From Microthrixaceae bacterium (lineage in GTDB: Bacteria; Actinomycetota; Acidimicrobiia; Acidimicrobiales; DATDAH01): 11,403 nucleotides of DNA. Position 1 is the stretch's first letter. Each line of letters begins with the position of its first letter. The notes below the pieces were generated by a model. It made no database searches. It was not told the DNA's origin and saw only the letters and a program-made list of their open reading frames with translations. Positions 7,870 to 11,403 of this stretch are shown piece after piece. A program made the translations under genes and the position numbers. The stretch covers positions 1-11,403 of the forward strand of contig JACJWK010000042.1 in assembly GCA_020637195.1 (NCBI GenBank). The letters run 5' to 3'.

Positions 7870-9463
7870 GGCACAGGCGACCCACGGCCGGCCTCGAGGG
7901 CGGGGACCTCTCGAACAGGGACCTCTCGAACAGGCGTTCCGTCGGCGTGCTACGCGCCCTGCGTCGATGTTCCTCGACCCGCACGGCAATACTCGCCTGC
8001 TGCCAGAACACCCGTCACCCCCTGGGCCCACATCGGCGACGCCCCTGGTCGAGCTCTGAAAGCAGAAGGGGCCGCGTCCGCTGCGTCAGTACCTCCGGGT
8101 GAAACGACCTCTCCCAGGGGTGCGAGTACTGCGCCTGGCAGCTCGAGGACGGCGGGTGGGACACCACGCTCGCGTCGTTCGGCGATGCGCCGGTCGACCA
8201 CGGCGCACCCGGTAGCCCGCAGTGCCTCGAGCTGGCGCTCAGCACGACGTGCAACCTCGAGTGCGCGATGTGCAACGGCGACTGGTCCTCCAAGATCCGC
8301 GCCCACTGCGAAGACCGCCCCCCCACTCCCCAAAGCCCTACGGCGAGCCCTTCTTCGCCGAGCTGCGGTTCCTGCCCCACCTCTCCGAGGCTCGCTTCCT
8401 CGGCAGCGAGCCGGTTGATTCCTCGCCACCAGAGTCCTCAGGTCGCCGTACCTCATGGTCGGCGAGGGCTGGAGATCGCCTGCAACGTGCGGACCAACGG
8501 CACGCAGTGGAGACCGGGGTGGAGCGCCTGCCGAGCGCCTGCCGATCTCAGTGCGACCTCGCTCGACGGCGTGCACCGCAAGACCATCGAGTCGATCGGG
8601 TCGGCGCGTCCTACGGCGCGCTGATAGTAACCTGGCCCGGTACAGAAAGCGTCACACACGGACCCGCTGGGGCACGCCCTCGACCGCGTTCTGCTTCGCC
8701 GGGTCCAGAACTGGCGGGTTCGGCGACTTCTCCCTGTTCGCCGACAGGCTCGACGCAGGCGTGGGTCATCACGGTCGTCACCCTCGTTCAGCCCCTACCA
8801 CCTGCCGCCCGGCAGGTTCGGCGATGCTTTCCGCGTCGCTCGAAACCAGGACGCCAGGCTGCGCCCCGCCTCGGCCGCAACGTCGACCGCTGGGACACCG
8901 GCTCGCCCGCCTGCGAGCCTGGCGGGAGCAGCGGGCCAGGCGCGGACGGCTCGGCACCGTGGCGGTGCAACTCCGGCGAGCGCCGATGCCAGCCCGGACC
9001 GCTCCCGGAGCTGTGCGAGGGGACCACCGCTCCGGGCGAGCGCTCGCCGGAAGGCCGCCACCGCCGCCAGGTCGCCGAGCGCGTCACCCGGGACGACGGT
9101 CTCGCTCGCGCGTTGCGACGACCACGGGGACGTGAGTGCGCGCTCGGCGCCGACCCGGAACGCCCCGCCCTCGTTCCTCGGCGTGCCGGCGTCAGGTATC
9201 GGTCGCCCGTGGGGTGAGCTGGCGCCTCGGCCGGCGCCACGGGGACAGGTGACGTCGTCCGCGAGGTGGTCGAGGACGGGGCGTGCCGGCGTGACGTGAT
9301 CCTCGGTGACCCGGCCCGCGAGCCCCTCTACGTCAGCCTGCTGACCTACCCGGAGCGCCACGACGGTCGAGTGGTCGGCTCGGTCACGGCGGCCGCGGCC
9401 ACGACCACCGCGCCCCGGTGGGCGTCCCGTGGTTCCGGTGCCGCCGGGACCCCACCCCGCTGA
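7867..9463 (+). CDS. N-terminal-twitch radical SAM protein 2 with C-terminal PAS-like domain, frameshifted
   Basis: Paralogue of the preceding gene. Likely start ATG 7867 behind a TANNNT box. Twitch domain: ACYAPC.SMFLDPHGNTRACCQN (about 7945-8010), LGHIGDAPLVEL, then a QGCEYCAWQLEDGGWDTT segment near 8120. The radical SAM motif CNLECAMC is intact in one frame at 8250-8273, preceded by LELALSTT and followed by NGDWSSKIRAHCEDRPP. SEARFLGSEP near 8390 has Ser where the family shows GGEP. Further on are NVRTNGTQWRPG, TSLDGVHRKTIESI and RVGASYGAL (8490-8620). A helical linker follows (PYHLPP at 8790, then NVDRWDT.LARLRAWREQ near 8880-8930). The C-terminal PAS-like domain reads GVPAS.IGRPWGELAPRL near 9180, RRDVILGDPAREPLYVSLLT near 9290, and DGRVVGSV near 9370. 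From about 9266 the frame is clean to the TGA at 9461-9463. The product probably acts alongside twitch-1; substrate unknown. Confidence 0.84.
7903..7932 (+). repeat. 15-bp exact tandem duplication near twitch-2 start
   Basis: GGGACCTCTCGAACA occurs at 7903-7917 and again at 7918-7932. It sits in the variable N-terminal stretch before the twitch domain. It keeps phase, so it is compatible with a real duplication, but it could also be a read artefact. Confidence 0.9.
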
Positions 9464-9472
9464 CGCCGCCGC

Positions 9473-9489
9473 TACCCTCGCCGCCCGTG
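9473..9489 (+). promoter_or_regulatory. Putative leaderless promoter of the beta-helix gene
   Basis: GCTACCCT holds a TANNNT box at 9473-9478, eight bases before GTG 9487. There is no purine-rich ribosome site before either candidate start (9418 or 9487). The box therefore favours GTG 9487 as the start. Confidence 0.45.
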
Positions 9490-10731
9490 CCCCCGGACCC
9501 GGTCGTGCTCGACGTCACGGAGTTCGGGGCGGTGGGCGACGGGGAGGCCAACGACGGACCGGCCGTGCTGGCCCACACCTGCTTCGAGGGCTTCGACGGG
9601 TTCCGCCACATCCGGCCCCGCTTCGACCCCGACGTGGGGGCGGTCCTCTACCTGCCCGCCGGCACCTACCGTCTGGGGCCCCTCGAGGGCTACGACCGGC
9701 ACCACTCGTTCCCGTTCAGCCGCTTCCACATCCGGGGGGACGGGCCCGGACGGACCACGCTGCTGCTCGACCACCGGGCGTACCCGAAGGTGCGGTTGAG
9801 CATCCACGGCGACGCCCGCTTCGGAGGCGGGGTCGACACCTCCATCAGCGACCTCACCGTCCGGTCCAACCTGCCCGCGCCCGGCAACCGGACGAGCGCG
9901 GACATGAACGTGCACCTCCGGGACCTCCACGGGTTCCGGGCCGAGCGGGTGGAGGTGTGCGACGGGCCCCGCATCGGCTTCCACGTCAACAGCTGCACCG
10001 GCGTGACCCTCCGTGACGTCGACGTCCACGACATGTGCACCGACGGGATCCACGTGATCGGCTGCCACGACGTGCTGGTGGAGGGCTGTCGGTGCGCCGA
10101 CACGGGCGACGACGCCATCGCCGTGTGGGGCGGCAACTGGTGGAACCCCGCCCAGTCGACCGACGTCACCCTGCGGGGCAACCGCATCGAGCGGGCGGGC
10201 TCCAACGGCATCGCCCTCGCGGGGTGCGACCGCGTGGTGATCGAGGGCAACACCGTGTCCGGCACCTACCTCACCGGCATCGGCATCCGGCCGATGCCCG
10301 ACTACGGGCCGGTGAGCGGCGTCACCATCCGCGACAACCGGGTCGACGACGCCGGCTTCCACGAGACCGGCGTCCTGTGGGGTGGCGGCGTCGCGTCGGG
10401 CATCGCGGTGGCCGACGACCTCGCCACCGGTGTCGCCATCCGGGGCGTCCGCGTCGTGCGCAACCGGATCGGCCGCTGCCGCAACAACTTCGTCCGCGTG
10501 CGGGGCGCGCGGGACGTGCGCATCGTCGAGAACGCGCTGGTCGGCCCCCTCGTCCCGGGCCCCAGCGCCAACCAGGGCTCGGGCGAGGGCAGCGCCAACG
10601 TGGACCCGTGCTCGTACGAGCCGATCGACGTCCACGACAGCGAGGGCGTCTCGGTGATCGCACCGGTCCGCGGCTGGCGGTGGGTGGCCCGCCGGGTGCG
10701 GGCCGCGGCCCGACCCGTGGCCGAGGCCTGA
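9487..10731 (+). CDS. Right-handed beta-helix protein, pectate-lyase/GH28-like
   Basis: A clean frame of 414 residues from GTG 9487. An alternative GTG at 9418 would add 23 Pro-rich residues overlapping the twitch-2 end. The N-terminal signature VVLDVTEFGAVGDGEANDG (residues 6-24) and YLPAGTYRLG (about 55-64) are those of the pectate_lyase_3/glycosyl hydrolase 28-like superfamily. Beta-helix rungs with recurrent V.I.GN.I-type turns fill residues about 130-370: DVDVHDMCTDGIHVIGCHDV, then DTGDDAIAVWGG (Asp205, Asp208, Asp209), NRIERAGSNGIALAGCD, VIEGNTVSGTYLTGIGIR. The Asp pair at 208-209 sits where GH28 enzymes carry catalytic acids, so lyase, hydrolase or epimerase activity on a polysaccharide is possible. 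No signal peptide or membrane segment is seen, which argues for action inside the cell, for example on a biosynthetic intermediate. The C-terminal tail is basic (WRWVARRVRAAARP). It starts 23 bases after twitch-2. Confidence 0.9.
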   Translation: MPPDPVVLDVTEFGAVGDGEANDGPAVLAHTCFEGFDGFRHIRPRFDPDVGAVLYLPAGTYRLGPLEGYDRHHSFPFSRFHIRGDGPGRTTLLLDHRAYPKVRLSIHGDARFGGGVDTSISDLTVRSNLPAPGNRTSADMNVHLRDLHGFRAERVEVCDGPRIGFHVNSCTGVTLRDVDVHDMCTDGIHVIGCHDVLVEGCRCADTGDDAIAVWGGNWWNPAQSTDVTLRGNRIERAGSNGIALAGCDRVVIEGNTVSGTYLTGIGIRPMPDYGPVSGVTIRDNRVDDAGFHETGVLWGGGVASGIAVADDLATGVAIRGVRVVRNRIGRCRNNFVRVRGARDVRIVENALVGPLVPGPSANQGSGEGSANVDPCSYEPIDVHDSEGVSVIAPVRGWRWVARRVRAAARPVAEA

Positions 10732-10736
10732 TCCCG

Positions 10737-10776
10737 ACCGGCCCCCGCCTCAGCGGGCGTCGCGGTTGGCGCCGGT
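10737..10776. terminator. Possible bidirectional hairpin between convergent genes
   Basis: CCCGC (10744-10748), a four-base loop and GCGGG (10753-10757) form a short GC stem. It lies within an outer ACCGGC/GCCGGT pairing (10737-10742 with 10771-10776). It sits exactly where the beta-helix gene and the opposing glycosyltransferase end. There is no T-run, so it is a weak candidate. Confidence 0.3.
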
Positions 10777-11403
10777 GACCAGCTCGGCGACGTTCTCCGC
10801 GAGCGCGCGGGGCCGCACCCGCCGGTGGCGCCAGACCACGCCGGCCTGCTCGCGGGCGACGGCGCTCCGGCGGCGCAGGAGGGCCTTCACCACGTCACGG
10901 GCCGCCCACGAGACGAGCGCGGCCCGGGCCCGGTCCCGGTCGTGGTCGGAGAGCCCCGGGTGCCCGATCCAGGCCTCGTGCAGCCGCTCCCGCGCGGCGG
11001 CGGTCTCGCCGCTGGCCTGCTGGGACGCCGTGGCCATGCCGCCGTGCAGCCGCCGGCGCACGAGCGCCTCGGTCAGGTAGAGCACCGGGCCCTGCCCGGC
11101 GAGGCGCAGGTCGAGGTCCAGGTCCGCCACGTGGCCCATCTCGGCCCGGTAGCCCCCCACCGCCTCGAACGCGGACCGGCGGAACAGCACCGCCGACGGC
11201 TCGCCGTACACCTGACCGTTGCGCAGGCAGAGGGCCACGAGGGTGGTCTGGTCGAGCACGTAGCGGCGCTGGGCCCGGAAGATCCGCTCCCGCCGGTTGG
11301 GGCGGCGGGGCACCGCCACCTCCCGACCGTCGTCGTCGATCCACACCTCCCCCGACGAGCACGCCACGGCGTCGGGCACCTCGACCATCGCCGCGAGGTA
11401 GCG
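10750..11403 (-). CDS. Family 2 (GT-A) glycosyltransferase, C-terminal part; 5' end beyond window
   Basis: A clean minus-strand frame enters at the right edge (reading RYLAAMVEVPDAVACSSGEV) and stops at TGA 10752-10750. About 217 residues are visible. The stretch GQVYGEPSAVLFRRSAFEAV followed by GGYRAEMGHVADLDLDLRLA is the acceptor-side signature of GT2 enzymes: a GGY loop, then the acidic ED-like region that carries the catalytic base. The nucleotide-binding DxD half lies beyond the window. The remaining about 100 residues are alpha-helical and Arg-rich, with no membrane segment. The family transfers a sugar from a nucleotide-sugar donor onto a growing glycan at the cytoplasmic face. It is convergent with the beta-helix gene, with their stops about 18 bases apart. 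With the exporter permease it supports a polysaccharide or glycoconjugate locus. Confidence 0.85.
   Translation of the reverse strand, partial: RYLAAMVEVPDAVACSSGEVWIDDDGREVAVPRRPNRRERIFRAQRRYVLDQTTLVALCLRNGQVYGEPSAVLFRRSAFEAVGGYRAEMGHVADLDLDLRLAGQGPVLYLTEALVRRRLHGGMATASQQASGETAAARERLHEAWIGHPGLSDHDRDRARAALVSWAARDVVKALLRRRSAVAREQAGVVWRHRRVRPRALAENVAELVTGANRDAR

Noticed and set aside
1280..9260. Reading the middle genes as biological pseudogenes
   Set aside because: Catalytic and structural motifs are retained across frame changes and errors favour homopolymers, which fits sequencing error better than decay. Kept as CDS with that caveat.
9418..9486. GTG 9418 as start of the beta-helix gene
   Set aside because: It overlaps the twitch-2 end by 46 bases, lacks a ribosome site and adds only a Pro-rich tail. 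GTG 9487 has a well-placed TANNNT box.
9472..10635. Long minus-strand open frame opposite the beta-helix gene
   Set aside because: It is a GC-wobble shadow; the Val/Asp/Ala-rich translation has no family signature, while the plus strand has a full beta-helix protein.
10766..11080. Plus-strand ORF of 104 codons
   Set aside because: It is a shadow of the glycosyltransferase on the other strand, of low complexity and without motifs.
1..11403. CRISPR array, tRNA, rRNA or insertion sequence
   Set aside because: No regularly spaced repeats, no tRNA-like cloverleaf or CCA end noticed, no transposase motifs or terminal inverted repeats. The large repeats are paralogous coding sequence.

Overview
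The window is very GC-rich, with G/C at nearly every wobble position of the readable genes. Two start codons carry a TANNNT box a few bases upstream, the form of a leaderless promoter. This suggests a high-GC actinobacterium. The gene content resembles Acidimicrobiia-type surface-polysaccharide or secondary-metabolism loci, but the taxon is inference.

Layout. A leftward (minus-strand) block covers about 1-5306. From its promoter end it holds an unrecognised protein of about 550 codons (5306-3657), then two tandem paralogous cobalamin-binding radical SAM enzymes (3642-1276, and 1279 running off the left edge). A rightward block covers 5330-10731. It holds a Wzm/TagG-like ABC-2 polysaccharide-export permease, two tandem paralogous radical SAM proteins with an N-terminal twitch domain and what I read as a C-terminal PAS-like domain, and a right-handed beta-helix protein of the pectate-lyase/GH28 type. 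A convergent family 2 glycosyltransferase (10750 to the right edge) closes the window. No stretch over 300 bases is gene-free.

Sequence quality. From about 1280 to about 9260 nearly every gene is readable only by hopping between frames every few dozen bases. Protein motifs stay conserved across each hop, and several hops sit in homopolymers. The two ends (1-1280 and 9270-11403) read cleanly. I take the middle as real genes recorded with many indel errors (for example an unpolished long-read stretch), not as decayed genes. Start, stop and residue calls there are reconstructions.

How it may work together. An exporter permease, a glycosyltransferase, a carbohydrate-type beta-helix protein and four radical SAM enzymes (two B12-type, two twitch-type) suggest a locus that builds, radically modifies (for example C-methylates or rearranges) and exports a cell-surface glycan or glycosylated metabolite. 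The enzyme families are seen in the sequence. The joint pathway is inference.
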